Notes: generated by a model not told the origin, from the sequence alone. A stretch of 26,436 bases of DNA from Oscillospiraceae bacterium (GCA_902789835.1 CADAPN010000015.1:1-26436); one strand, 5' to 3'. Positions 6,325-14,938 are shown, counted from the stretch's first letter. Numbers and translations: made by a program.

Positions 6325-8667
6325 TCAGAGCAATATTGTCTCCGCACTTTCGGGGCCGATTCTGCCCTCCGTTTTGCAGTCCGGGAGCCACAGGGTATAG
6401 GCTCTCTCCTCCTCTGCCCGGTTTATAACCGTCAGGATCCGTTCCGTTCCGTCCGTGCGGAAAATGAGCAGGACATCCGCATCGGCTGCAAGGAAGACCG
6501 CCTCCCCCGTTCTCAGCGCCGGGTGCGCGTTTCGCTTCCCGGCAAGCTCCTTCACATAGTCGTGAAGCGAGGTTGCCTCAGGGCTTCGTGCCTCACCCGA
6601 GAGCATTCCGTCCCTGATAGGCCTGCGGTTAAAGGGATCCCCGGTACCGGTCATGGCGAGCTCGTCACCGTAGTAGATGCTCGGAACCCCGGGAATGGAA
6701 AACTGGATCGCCAGGGCAAGCCGCTCCAGCCGGTCAGCGCACGCCCAGTCCTCCGGACTCAGAGAGGCCTCCAGCGCCAGCTGGTCCTCGCGGGAACGCT
6801 CCTTCCAGCATTCCCCGCTTGCCAATGCATTGCGCAGGCGCTCCACATCGTGCGAACCGAGAAGGTTCATCAGACTCCGGTACAGAGGTTTGGGATAGTG
6901 CATACGCTGTGCCGTGAGAAACTCCGCAATCTCAAACGCGCTGATGCGGCGGTGAAGATAGTCCAGAACCGCCGTGCGGAAGGGATAATTCATGACAGAA
7001 TCCAGCGCCGTGCCCAAGGCATAGCGTCTCCGGCTGCCATAGCTTTCCTTCAGCACCGCGTCTTCCCAGACCTCGCCCAGGATCAGGCTGTCCGCTTTTT
7101 CCTTCTTTGCCGCGCTGCGGATCAGCTCCAGAACTTCATCGGGAAGCTCGTCCGCCACATCCAGCCGCCAGCCGGAGGCCCCGCGGCGAAGCCACTGGCG
7201 CACGACGGAGTTTTCCCCCGTCACGACGAAATCCTGCCAGGCGGGATCCGTCTCCTTCACCTCCGGCAGTTCCCGAAAGCCCCACCAGCTTCGATAATCG
7301 TCCGGGAAATGCCGAAAGTCGTACCAGCTGTCATAGGGCGAGGGCTCATTCTGACAGGCGCCGGGTTCCGGGTAATGACCGTCACGGTTAAAATAGATGC
7401 TGTCCGCCCCCGTGTGCGAAAACACGCCGTCACAGAGGATCCGGATTCCAAACTCGGTCGCCGCCTCACAGAGGGCGGTGAAGTCCTCGTTCGTTCCGAG
7501 GATCGGATCCACCCGCAGATAGTCCGAGGTGTCATATCGATGGTTGGAGCGCGACTCGACAATCGGATTGAGATACAGGCAGCTTACGCCGAGATCCCTG
7601 AGGTATGGGAGGCGCTCCCGAATGCCCCGCAGGGTCCCGCCGTAGAAGTCATCGGGGATATAGTCCTTCTCAAAGGGCCTCGGCTGCCAGCGCACCTCCT
7701 CTTCCCGGGAGGCATGCAGTTCCGGCGTCTGACGGAGACTCTCATGATAGTCAATTCCCTTTCGGGCCGTGCCGTCGTCGGAGAAGGCGAAGCGGTCCGG
7801 GAAGATCTGGTACATGACGCTGCCCTGAAACCACGCCGGTGTCTCGAAGCCCCGCGCAGAAACCGTGAGGCGGAATCCGTCCTTTGCTTCCGGAAGCAGC
7901 CAGGAATGCAGCCCGTCCGGAGAACGGCAGATCCAGAGCGTCACGTCCCGGCCGGCCGGCCGGATGCGGAAACGATACCAGAGCGCGGCCGGGATTTCCG
8001 GTGCCGCGAACTCAAGCGCCCAGCCCTGTTCACAGGGGGTCATGGGGAATTCTTCGCGGAAATTGTCGCCCCAGAGTTCCAGCACGGCCTCCGTCACGCT
8101 TCCCTTCTGCGCCTCAAAAGCGAGACGCAGCTTTTCTCCGGCCGTCACCGCGCCGCAGGGAAAGCGGCAGTCTGCAAGCCGGATATCATGGAGGACCGGC
8201 GGAATATAGCGCTCGAAGTCCCGCATCATCTGAAGCAGGTGGCAGCTGCGCGGCTGAAGCCGGTTCAGCTCCTCCATCTCTTCGTCTGTCAGGTCTTCAT
8301 CGACGCAGGCCGCCACATAAGGATAGACGGTCTCCAGATTCAGACCGAAGTCATCCATCAGGATTCGCAGAAACTCCGCCGTAAAAATCGGTCCGACCTT
8401 TTCATCCGGCGAAAGCCTGCGCAGATCTCTCTCCATCTGTCCGGAACCGAGAAACCGCACCGCGGCAACCGCCGCGTCCGCCGCTTCCGGAAAGAAACGA
8501 ACGGAAAGCGAGCCTTCCGGAAGCTCGCCTTCTGAGACGCACCAGGCTCCGCCGCGGAAACAGAGGCGGAGCTGCTGCTGCTGTTGATATTCGATTTTCA
8601 GGTGATAATCGTCATCCCATACCTCACGGTAGCTTCCGCCGTATGAGATTGTCTGGGTCAGGTTCAA
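6325..8667 (-). CDS. GH13 alpha-glucan hydrolase (neopullulanase/cyclomaltodextrinase-like), 780 aa
   Basis: This enzyme cleaves alpha-1,4 and/or alpha-1,6 bonds of maltodextrin, pullulan or glycogen-like chains. Residues 155-265 form an N-terminal beta domain like that of neopullulanases. The barrel starts near 280 (FQGSVMYQIFPDRF). The four GH13 regions are DGVFSH (413-418), GWRLDVADE with nucleophile Asp503, ILGEVWE with acid/base Glu532, and LLGSHD with Asp607. All catalytic residues are present. There is no signal peptide, so it acts in the cytoplasm. Residues 1-150 are an extra segment, including a helical stretch and five Gln in a row (28-32), beyond the usual family length of about 600. 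The start is TTG at 8667 with GGAG 11 nt upstream. It is 33 nt downstream of glgB, probably one transcript. Exact specificity is not determinable. Confidence 0.92.
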   Translation of the reverse strand: MNLTQTISYGGSYREVWDDDYHLKIEYQQQQQLRLCFRGGAWCVSEGELPEGSLSVRFFPEAADAAVAAVRFLGSGQMERDLRRLSPDEKVGPIFTAEFLRILMDDFGLNLETVYPYVAACVDEDLTDEEMEELNRLQPRSCHLLQMMRDFERYIPPVLHDIRLADCRFPCGAVTAGEKLRLAFEAQKGSVTEAVLELWGDNFREEFPMTPCEQGWALEFAAPEIPAALWYRFRIRPAGRDVTLWICRSPDGLHSWLLPEAKDGFRLTVSARGFETPAWFQGSVMYQIFPDRFAFSDDGTARKGIDYHESLRQTPELHASREEEVRWQPRPFEKDYIPDDFYGGTLRGIRERLPYLRDLGVSCLYLNPIVESRSNHRYDTSDYLRVDPILGTNEDFTALCEAATEFGIRILCDGVFSHTGADSIYFNRDGHYPEPGACQNEPSPYDSWYDFRHFPDDYRSWWGFRELPEVKETDPAWQDFVVTGENSVVRQWLRRGASGWRLDVADELPDEVLELIRSAAKKEKADSLILGEVWEDAVLKESYGSRRRYALGTALDSVMNYPFRTAVLDYLHRRISAFEIAEFLTAQRMHYPKPLYRSLMNLLGSHDVERLRNALASGECWKERSREDQLALEASLSPEDWACADRLERLALAIQFSIPGVPSIYYGDELAMTGTGDPFNRRPIRDGMLSGEARSPEATSLHDYVKELAGKRNAHPALRTGEAVFLAADADVLLIFRTDGTERILTVINRAEEERAYTLWLPDCKTEGRIGPESAETILL
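8572..8586. repeat. CTG/CAG triplet run inside the GH13 gene
   Basis: Four CTG units and one TTG encode the Gln28-Gln32 run on the minus strand. Such a short run could vary in length in frame. Confidence 0.6.
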
Positions 8668-8700
8668 AAAGGTTCACACTCCAAGAAAGAAATCGCGAAA

Positions 8701-10605
8701 TCAGGCCCTGCGCTTCCGAGGGGCGACCGGCCGGAACTCGAAAAACTGGGCCGAGAGCGCCGGAAGCGTGATCGCCGCTGACCAGTCAAACTCGGTAAAG
8801 GGCTGCTTCTTCGCCCGAATGGCCTTCGGGTTGCCCGCGCCGCTGCCGCCGAAGGCGGGATCGTCGCTGTTCAGGATTTCCTTCAGCGTTCCGTTCTGCG
8901 GCAGTCCGATTACAAAGCCGTCATACTGCACCGGGGTGAAGTTGAATACACAGACCAGGCTGCGGCTGTCGTCGCCGGGGATACGCAGGAACGCAATCGA
9001 GCTCCGGGAAGCATCGTCCACATTCAGCCAGCGGAAGCCGTCCCAGGAATGATCCTGAAGGAAGAGGGCGGGGCTGCTTCGGTAGAGCCGGTTCAGGGCA
9101 CGCACCCATTCCTGCATGCCCCGGTGCTTCGGATAGTCCAGCAGCATCCAGTCCAAAGGCTGCTGCCAGTTCCATTCGATGAACTGGGCAAACTCGCTCC
9201 CCATGAAGGTAAGCTTCTTGCCGGGGTGGGCAAACTGGTAACCGTACAGGGTGCGCAGCGAGGCAAACTTCTGGTCATAATCGCCGCTCATCTTGTTGAC
9301 CATGGAGCCCTTGCCGTGGACCACCTCGTCGTGGGAATAGGCCAGGACGTAGTTTTCCGCGAAGGCATACATCATCGAGAAGGTCAAACGGTTGTGATTG
9401 GCCGAGCGGAAGAAGGGATCCAGGGCCATATAATCCAGCGTGTCGTGCATAAAGCCCATGTCCCACTTCAGGCAGAATCCGACGCCGCCGACATCGGGCG
9501 GGGCCGTGATCAGGGGGAACGCGGTGGATTCCTCCGCGACGGTGACGGCACCCGGATAGGTGGTCAGAATCGCTTCGTTCATGTTGCGCAGAAAGTCCAG
9601 CGCATCGAGGTTGATATAACCGCCCTCGCGATTCGGCGTATATTCGCCTTCCTTCCGTCCGTAGTTGAGGTACAGCATGGAGGACACGGCGTCGACGCGG
9701 ATGCCGTCAATGTGGTATTCCTCAAAGAACAGGCAGGCCGACGAGACCAGAAAGCTCTGTACCGGAGGGCTTGCATAGTCGAAGATCAGCGTCCCCCAGT
9801 CAGGGTGCTCGGCCATGCGCTGCTCCTTGCACTCAAAGAGGTTTGTCCCGTCGAAGCGGGCCAGGCCGTGGGCGTCCTTCGGGAAATGCGCCGGAACCCA
9901 GTCCATGATCACGCCGATGCCCGCCCGATGGAGGGTATCGACAAAGTACCGGAAATCGTCCGGCGTGCCGTAACGGGAAGTCGGGGCATAGTAGCCCGTT
10001 ACCTGATAGCCCCAGGAGCCGTCATAGGGATACTCCGTGACCGGCATGATCTCCACATGCGTAAAGCCCATTCCGGCGCAGTATTCCGCCAGTTCATCGG
10101 CCACGGTCCGATAGGTGATGCCATAGGCGGGAGAACGCCAGGAGCCGAGATGCAGCTCGTAAATGCTCATCGGATCGGTCATGAAGTTCTTCTGCCCTCT
10201 GGCCTTCATATACGCGCCGTCCTGCCAGGCGAAGTGCCCCCCGTCCCAGACAATGGACGCGGTTTCGGAGCGGTTTTCGGACCAGGCGGCGAAGGGATCG
10301 GATTTCAGAACGGTTTTGCCGTCCGCGCCGGTAATCCGGTACTTATAATGCTGTCCGACGGATACATCGGCCCGAAACGCCACCCAGACGCCGCCTTCCA
10401 TGCGCTCCATCGGCTGGTCCCCCCAGCCGTTAAAGTCGCCGGTCAGGCTGACGGCCCGCGCATTCGGGGCCCAGACCACAAACCGGTACTCGCCCAGCTC
10501 GGGAATCGGCCGGCAGCCATAGCAGAGCCAGGCCTTTCTTGCATGGCCGGTGTTAAACAGCCAGATATCGTCTCGAGGGATAAAGGAAAGATGCCGTTCG
10601 TCCAT
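8701..10605 (-). CDS. glgB: 1,4-alpha-glucan (glycogen) branching enzyme GlgB
   Basis: GlgB transfers a cut alpha-1,4 chain to form an alpha-1,6 branch in glycogen. The start at 10605 (MDERHLSF) is preferred because AGGAG lies 7 nt upstream; an ATG at 10623 would add six residues. A CBM48-type domain covers about 38-110 (YRFVVWAPNARAVSLTGDFNGW). The GH13 barrel shows YELHLGSWR, DWVPAHFP, GIRVDAVSSMLYL with the nucleophile Asp near 305, VAEESTAFP with the acid/base Glu near 358, and YSHDEVVHGKGSM, all diagnostic for GlgB. The length of 634 aa is normal and no lesion is seen. The other glycogen genes (glgA, glgC, glgP) are not in the window. It shares a likely transcript with the GH13 hydrolase downstream. 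Confidence 0.96.
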   Translation of the reverse strand: MDERHLSFIPRDDIWLFNTGHARKAWLCYGCRPIPELGEYRFVVWAPNARAVSLTGDFNGWGDQPMERMEGGVWVAFRADVSVGQHYKYRITGADGKTVLKSDPFAAWSENRSETASIVWDGGHFAWQDGAYMKARGQKNFMTDPMSIYELHLGSWRSPAYGITYRTVADELAEYCAGMGFTHVEIMPVTEYPYDGSWGYQVTGYYAPTSRYGTPDDFRYFVDTLHRAGIGVIMDWVPAHFPKDAHGLARFDGTNLFECKEQRMAEHPDWGTLIFDYASPPVQSFLVSSACLFFEEYHIDGIRVDAVSSMLYLNYGRKEGEYTPNREGGYINLDALDFLRNMNEAILTTYPGAVTVAEESTAFPLITAPPDVGGVGFCLKWDMGFMHDTLDYMALDPFFRSANHNRLTFSMMYAFAENYVLAYSHDEVVHGKGSMVNKMSGDYDQKFASLRTLYGYQFAHPGKKLTFMGSEFAQFIEWNWQQPLDWMLLDYPKHRGMQEWVRALNRLYRSSPALFLQDHSWDGFRWLNVDDASRSSIAFLRIPGDDSRSLVCVFNFTPVQYDGFVIGLPQNGTLKEILNSDDPAFGGSGAGNPKAIRAKKQPFTEFDWSAAITLPALSAQFFEFRPVAPRKRRA

Positions 10606-10670
10606 TGCGTTTCTCCTTTCCATTGCGGCCCGCGGCTGCTGTCATACTTTTTAACGAAATGTAATGCCTG

Positions 10671-10701
10671 TATATCTCCCCGCCTCCGGCGGGGAGATAT
10701 A
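10671..10701. other. Perfect 14-bp hairpin with 3-nt loop between the GH25 gene and glgB
   Basis: The arms 10671-10684 and 10688-10701 (TATATCTCCCCGCC and its complement) pair perfectly around TCC. Neither side has a T-run, so it is not a standard intrinsic terminator. It lies 30 nt past the GH25 stop codon and 65 nt before the glgB start. It could be a 3'-end stabiliser, a factor-assisted terminator or a processing site. Confidence 0.65.
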
Positions 10702-10731
10702 CCTCACCGGGCAATCCATTCCGCCATGCTG

Positions 10732-11481
10732 TCATGAAGGCAGGATGATGTTCAGGTCAAAGGCGCCGTCAACGCCGCCGGCATAGGTTGAATCAGTTTG
10801 CTGCCAGATTGAATACATTTGGATATAGGCCGGAAGGCGGTTTTCCACCGTATAGCTCGCCATCCAAAGCGGGAGATACTTTACCGCCTCGGTGTCGAGG
10901 TCAAAGCGGGCATAGCCTTCCGAGGCATAGAGGCCGGCTTCGTAACCGGCCTGCCGGATCACACTACAGAAGCTTTCGATCACATCGGCGCGTTCGCCCG
11001 GTGTCAGGCCGTCCGAACGTCCGTAGGGATAATCGCCGGAATACTCCATATCGATGTAGATCGGAAGTTCCAGAGGAAAACCGTTCAGGGTCTCCAGCGC
11101 TGCCTCCGCCTCCTCCTGCGCCTCGGCGGGATTCACCGCGGTGGAATAGAAGTAGGCCCCGACCTTCAGGCCGGCTTCCCTGGCCAGGCGCAGATTGGCC
11201 TGCGTTTCGCGGTCGCCGTACAGCTTGCCGCTGCCGCCCCAGCCCCGTCCGCCGAGGCGGATGATGACAAAGCCGAAGCCCTGATCCCGCAACGCGGAGA
11301 AATCAACCTGATTGTTGAACTGTGACAAATCGAGACCGATCTCCTCCGCTTCCCTGCCGTTTTCATCATAATAGCGGAGTGTACCGCCGATGTTTACCAG
11401 ATCGGCAAATGCGGATGCCGAGGTCAGAAGCGTCAGGCAGAGCGCGAGGCTGAGGAGCGCCGGAAGCAGCCTGTGTTTCAC
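10732..11481 (-). CDS. Secreted GH25 (lysozyme-like) glycoside hydrolase
   Basis: The GH25 family cleaves peptidoglycan between N-acetylmuramic acid and N-acetylglucosamine. Residues 1-26 are a clear Sec signal peptide (basic start, LLPALLSLALCLTLL, cleavage near SAFA). The catalytic domain runs from EIGLDLSQFNNQVDF (first Asp, near 50) through YIDMEYSGDYPY (the DxE pair near 142-144) to WMASYTVEN and IWQQTDSTYAGGVDGAFDLN at the end. No cell-wall-binding repeats or anchor are present, so it should be soluble outside the membrane. The start is GTG at 11481, overlapping the tyrS stop by 4 nt (GTGA) with no good ribosome site, so translation is probably coupled to tyrS. A role in wall turnover is inferred. 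Confidence 0.9.
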   Translation of the reverse strand: MKHRLLPALLSLALCLTLLTSASAFADLVNIGGTLRYYDENGREAEEIGLDLSQFNNQVDFSALRDQGFGFVIIRLGGRGWGGSGKLYGDRETQANLRLAREAGLKVGAYFYSTAVNPAEAQEEAEAALETLNGFPLELPIYIDMEYSGDYPYGRSDGLTPGERADVIESFCSVIRQAGYEAGLYASEGYARFDLDTEAVKYLPLWMASYTVENRLPAYIQMYSIWQQTDSTYAGGVDGAFDLNIILPS

Positions 11482-12704
11482 TTGAGCGTGACGCGCTTGT
11501 AAGCCTTCTTGCCGCGCCGCAGCAGGAAGCCCTTGCGGAGCTCGTCCTCCGTGATCATGCGGGCGGGGTTCTTTTCGACCTCACCGTCCAGGCTGACACC
11601 GCCCTGCTGGATATTGGTACGGGCGTCGCTGCGGCTCTTGCAGAGCCCGGCCAGGACAAGCAGCGCCGGAAGCGTGATTCCGTCATCAGAGAGCTCTTCG
11701 GCTCCGACCTCGACCACGGGGGCATCCCCGCCGTCGGAGGCGCCGCCGGAGAAGAGCGCACGGGCCTGCTGCTGGGCCTTGTCGGCTTCCTCATCACCGT
11801 GCACCAGCGCGGTGAGCTCCCAGGCAAGAATTTCCTTCGCCCGGTTGAGATCGCTGCCCTCCCAGGAGGACATCTCGTCGATCTGCTCCAGCGGCAGGAA
11901 GGTCAGCATCCGCAGGCACTTCATCACGTCCGCGTCGCCGACGTTGCGCCAGTACTGATAAAAATCGTAGGGGCTGGTCTTGTTCGGGTCAAGCCACACG
12001 GCGTTGCCCGCGGTTTTGCCCATCTTGTTGCCGTTGGAGTCGGTCAGAAGCGTGATGGTCATCGCGTGCGCGTCCTTGCCGAGCTTGCGGCGGATGAGCT
12101 CCGTGCCGCCCAGCATATTGCTCCACTGGTCGTCGCCGCCGAACTGCATGTTGCAGTCATAGTGCTGGAACAGATAGTAGAAGTCATAGGACTGCATGAT
12201 CATGTAGTTGAACTCAAAGAAGCTCAGGCCGCGCTCCATACGGTTCTTGTAGCACTCGGCGCGAAGCATGTTGTTCACCGAGAAGTGGGTGCCGACCTCC
12301 CGCAGCAGCTCCACATAGTTGAGGTCCAGCAGCCAGTCGGCGTTGTTGACCATCAGGGCCTTGCCGTCCGAAAAGTCGATGAAGCGCTCCATCTGTCTGC
12401 GGAAGCACTCGGCATTGTGATTGATGTCCTCTCTGGTCAGCATCTTGCGCATATCCGTACGTCCGGAGGGGTCACCGATCATCGTCGTACCGCCGCCGAT
12501 CAGGGCGATGGGAGTATTACCCGCCATCTGCAGCCGTTTCATCAGGCAAAGCGCCATGAAATGCCCTGCCGTCAGGCTGTCGGCAGTACAGTCAAAGCCG
12601 ATATAGAACCGAGCCTTGCCGGCATTGACCAGCTTGCGGATCTCTTCTTCGTTGGTTACCTGCGCGATCAGGCCGCGCGCAGTCAGTTCTTCATATACTC
12701 CCAT
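11478..12704 (-). CDS. tyrS: Tyrosyl-tRNA synthetase
   Basis: TyrS charges tRNA-Tyr with tyrosine. The start at 12704 (MGVYEELTARGLIAQV) has GGAGA 6 nt upstream; the open frame extends 40 codons further but that part lies inside recN. The class I core is complete: FDCTADSLTAGHFMAL (HIGH region), GGGTTMIGDPSGRTDMR, QSYDFYYLF, QFGGDDQWSNMLGG and NKMGKTAGNAVWLD (KMSKS-like). A C-terminal S4 RNA-binding domain starts near 340 (LPALLVLAGLCKSRSDARTNIQQGGVSL). Length is 408 aa, normal. Odd point: the first His of HIGH is Thr (TAGH) and DPTADS is DCTADS. The gene overlaps recN by 14 nt and no T-box is seen ahead of it. Confidence 0.96.
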   Translation of the reverse strand: MGVYEELTARGLIAQVTNEEEIRKLVNAGKARFYIGFDCTADSLTAGHFMALCLMKRLQMAGNTPIALIGGGTTMIGDPSGRTDMRKMLTREDINHNAECFRRQMERFIDFSDGKALMVNNADWLLDLNYVELLREVGTHFSVNNMLRAECYKNRMERGLSFFEFNYMIMQSYDFYYLFQHYDCNMQFGGDDQWSNMLGGTELIRRKLGKDAHAMTITLLTDSNGNKMGKTAGNAVWLDPNKTSPYDFYQYWRNVGDADVMKCLRMLTFLPLEQIDEMSSWEGSDLNRAKEILAWELTALVHGDEEADKAQQQARALFSGGASDGGDAPVVEVGAEELSDDGITLPALLVLAGLCKSRSDARTNIQQGGVSLDGEVEKNPARMITEDELRKGFLLRRGKKAYKRVTLK

Positions 12705-14391
12705 TTGTCTTCTCCTTGTCGTGATGTTGAATCTTGTATTGCGCCGCGTAACCAAGCTGTTCCTCTGCCGAGCGCAGCGTGGTTTCGGTGATATTGTCGC
12801 CGCCGTGCAGACGGGCGATTTCACGTTGACGGCCGAGGTGATCCAGCGGAATCACTTCGGTGAGGGTTCTCCCCTCCTGTTCGGTTTTGACGATGACCGC
12901 GTGACGGTCGGCCATTGCCGCGATCTGCGGCAGATGGGTCACGCACAAAACCTGCTTCTCTCCGGAGAGTTCCGCAAGCTTCTCGCCGACACGCTGTGCC
13001 GCAATCCCCGAAACGCCGGTGTCAATCTCATCAAAGATCAGCGTCGGAATCGGGTCCGAACGGGAAAGGACCTGCTTCATGGCCAGCATGATGCGGCTCA
13101 GTTCGCCCCCGGAGGCGATACGGCTGATGCGTCCGGGAAGCTCTCCCCGGTTGGCCGAAAGCAGGAAGCGGGCACTGTCCAGCCCTGCGGGGCCAAGCTC
13201 CGTCAGGGGGGTAAGCTCCACCTGAAAGCGCGCCGCCGGCATGGACAGATCGTGCAGTTCCTTTTCAATCAGCCTTGCAAGCGTTCCGGATGCGGTCTCA
13301 CGTTTTTCCCGGAGCGCTTCGGCCAGGGCGATACAGTGCTTTTCCTGTTTTTTGATCTCCCTGTCCAGCTGCAGAAGACGTTCCTCCGAGAAGCTGATCT
13401 CTTCCAGACGGCTTCGGCATTCGTCGAGATAGGCCGGAAGGTCTTCCAGGCTGCGCCGATACTTCCGTTCCAGACGACTCAGTTCCCGCAGCCGTTCTTC
13501 GATGCGGTCGTATTCTTCAGGAGAAAAGCTGAGCGATTCTTCAAAGTCGCGCAGGCTCTCCGCAGCATCGCTCAGCAGAAAGATCGCCTGCTCCAGTGTG
13601 TCGGCCGCGCTGCCCATCTCCGGTGCGAAGCCTGCCGCGTGGCGGCATTGCCAGGCGGCCGTCTGCGCGCCGCTCAGCGCCCCCTCATCCCCGTTCAGGG
13701 CTTCCTCGGCGATGTGGAGCGCTTCGGTCAGCTTTTCGGAATTGCGCAGGAGGTCTCTGCGAGCGGTAAGTTCCTCTCGTTCCTCCGGGCGAAGGGACGC
13801 GCGTTCCAGCTCTGCAACCGCCTCGGTAAGCCGGAGGGAGAGACGTTCCTTTTCTTCCTCATCAAGGTTCAGCCGCTCCCGCTCCTCCCGCATGGAACAG
13901 AGGGTACGGTAAGCGTCACGGTAGGGCTCCGGATCCAGACCGGCAAAGCGGTCCAGGGCCGCGAGATGCCGTTTTTCATCCAGGAGCTGAAGTCCGTCGT
14001 TCTGACCGTGGATTTCAAGAAGCCTGCTCCCGAGTTCTCTCAGCTGCTGGGCGCTGACCGGGCTTCCGCAGATGCGGCAGCTGCTTTTGCCGTCCCTTGT
14101 GATCCGGCGCTGGACAATCAGCTCGTCCGAGTCGTCATCGTCGTCAAGTTCATTGTCCCGAAGAAACTCCGCCGCATCTGCGCGGTCAAATACTCCGGTC
14201 ACCGTCGCCCGTTCCGCACCGCTGCGGATCAGGTCCCGGCTGACACGGGCGCCTGTGAGAGCCGCGATGCTGTCGATGACGATGCTCTTGCCTGCGCCGG
14301 TCTCGCCGGTCATGACGTTGAGTCCGGCATCGAAACGGATGTCCGCCCGTTCGATCACGGCGATATTTTCAATTCTGAGTTCTCGCAGCAT
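12691..14391 (-). CDS. recN: DNA repair protein RecN (SMC-like ATPase)
   Basis: RecN is an SMC-like ATPase recruited to DNA double-strand breaks during recombinational repair. Length of 566 aa is normal. Walker A is GETGAGKS (29-36), the Q/D-loop region is IHGQNDGLQLL, a long Glu/Arg-rich coiled coil spans about 150-350, and the signature and Walker B are IASGGELSRIMLA and LIFDEIDTGVSG, followed by QVLCVTHLPQIAAMAD. It is 29 nt after argR, the usual Bacillota arrangement (argR/ahrC-recN), and overlaps tyrS by 14 nt. An acidic DDDDDSDE patch at about 82-89 is an unremarkable insertion. Confidence 0.97.
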   Translation of the reverse strand: MLRELRIENIAVIERADIRFDAGLNVMTGETGAGKSIVIDSIAALTGARVSRDLIRSGAERATVTGVFDRADAAEFLRDNELDDDDDSDELIVQRRITRDGKSSCRICGSPVSAQQLRELGSRLLEIHGQNDGLQLLDEKRHLAALDRFAGLDPEPYRDAYRTLCSMREERERLNLDEEEKERLSLRLTEAVAELERASLRPEEREELTARRDLLRNSEKLTEALHIAEEALNGDEGALSGAQTAAWQCRHAAGFAPEMGSAADTLEQAIFLLSDAAESLRDFEESLSFSPEEYDRIEERLRELSRLERKYRRSLEDLPAYLDECRSRLEEISFSEERLLQLDREIKKQEKHCIALAEALREKRETASGTLARLIEKELHDLSMPAARFQVELTPLTELGPAGLDSARFLLSANRGELPGRISRIASGGELSRIMLAMKQVLSRSDPIPTLIFDEIDTGVSGIAAQRVGEKLAELSGEKQVLCVTHLPQIAAMADRHAVIVKTEQEGRTLTEVIPLDHLGRQREIARLHGGDNITETTLRSAEEQLGYAAQYKIQHHDKEKTNGSI

Positions 14392-14420
14392 GGCTCTGAA
14401 TACCTCAATACCTGAGTGTC

Positions 14421-14867
14421 TTAAAACAAGTGCTGTATTTCCTCAAAAAGGGCAAGTGCAGCCGCATTGTCACGCATGGCGATAAACGCCGTATCATCGC
14501 CGGCCAGTGTTCCCACCAGGCCGTCTACCTCAATGGCATCCATCGCGCTGCAGGCAGCGGACGCAAGACCAGGAAGTGTCCGGAGGACAAAAAGGTTCTG
14601 TGCCACATCGTAGGACACGACGCTCTCCCGGAAAATCTTCTGAAGCCGCTGCAGATGATCGCCGGATTCACGGCGGGTCGCGGCGTAGCGGTATCCTCCG
14701 TCGGGAGAAACTTCTTTGGACAGATGCATATCCCGGATATCTCTGGACAGCGTTGCCTGCGTGGTGTGGATTCCCCGCAGTTCCAGCGCATGCATCAGCT
14801 GGTTCTGCGTTTCGATGGCTTCGGTGGAGATGATTTCCAGAATCACTGCTTGACGGTTGCTCTTCAC
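14421..14867 (-). CDS. argR: Arginine repressor ArgR/AhrC
   Basis: ArgR is a hexameric arginine-responsive regulator that represses arginine synthesis and often activates catabolism. Length of 148 aa is normal. The N-terminal winged helix has QNQLMHALELRGIHTTQATLSRD. The C-terminal oligomerisation and arginine-binding half contains VDGLVGTLAGDDTAFIAM; the GDDT motif binds arginine. The start is GTG at 14867 with GGAG 11 nt upstream. It is preceded by a terminator after nadK, so it may start a new transcript with recN, tyrS and the GH25 gene. No clear ARG box was identified upstream. Confidence 0.96.
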   Translation of the reverse strand: MKSNRQAVILEIISTEAIETQNQLMHALELRGIHTTQATLSRDIRDMHLSKEVSPDGGYRYAATRRESGDHLQRLQKIFRESVVSYDVAQNLFVLRTLPGLASAACSAMDAIEVDGLVGTLAGDDTAFIAMRDNAAALALFEEIQHLF

Positions 14868-14902
14868 GGTTTCAATTTCTCCTTTCTTTCATTTTTGGTA
14901 TT

Positions 14903-14926
14903 AAAAAACCCATTGATCCGGGTTTT
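14903..14926 (-). terminator. Intrinsic terminator between nadK and argR
   Basis: On the minus strand AAAACCC and GGGTTTT pair around an 8-nt loop and the second arm continues into TTAAT. It begins 12 nt past the nadK stop codon. The stem is short and partly A-T, so read-through is likely. Confidence 0.6.
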
Positions 14927-14938
14927 ACCGACATTTGT

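Noticed and set aside
6523..8535. A 670-codon plus-strand open frame opposite the GH13 gene
   Set aside because: It is a codon-bias shadow of a GC-rich gene. The minus-strand frame has all GH13 motifs, while this one has low-complexity Arg/Gly/His-rich sequence with no domain.
9049..10737. A 562-codon plus-strand open frame opposite glgB
   Set aside because: Antisense shadow; glgB is complete and unambiguous on the other strand.
12705..12760. A T-box leader for tyrS
   Set aside because: The gene overlaps recN by 14 nt, so there is no room for a leader, and no T-box sequence was seen.
12705..12824. A 40-codon N-terminal extension of TyrRS
   Set aside because: It lies inside the recN coding end, has no similarity to TyrRS, and a good ribosome site precedes the ATG at 12704.
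12616..14415. A 599-codon plus-strand open frame opposite recN
   Set aside because: Antisense shadow of recN with no recognisable motif or ribosome site.
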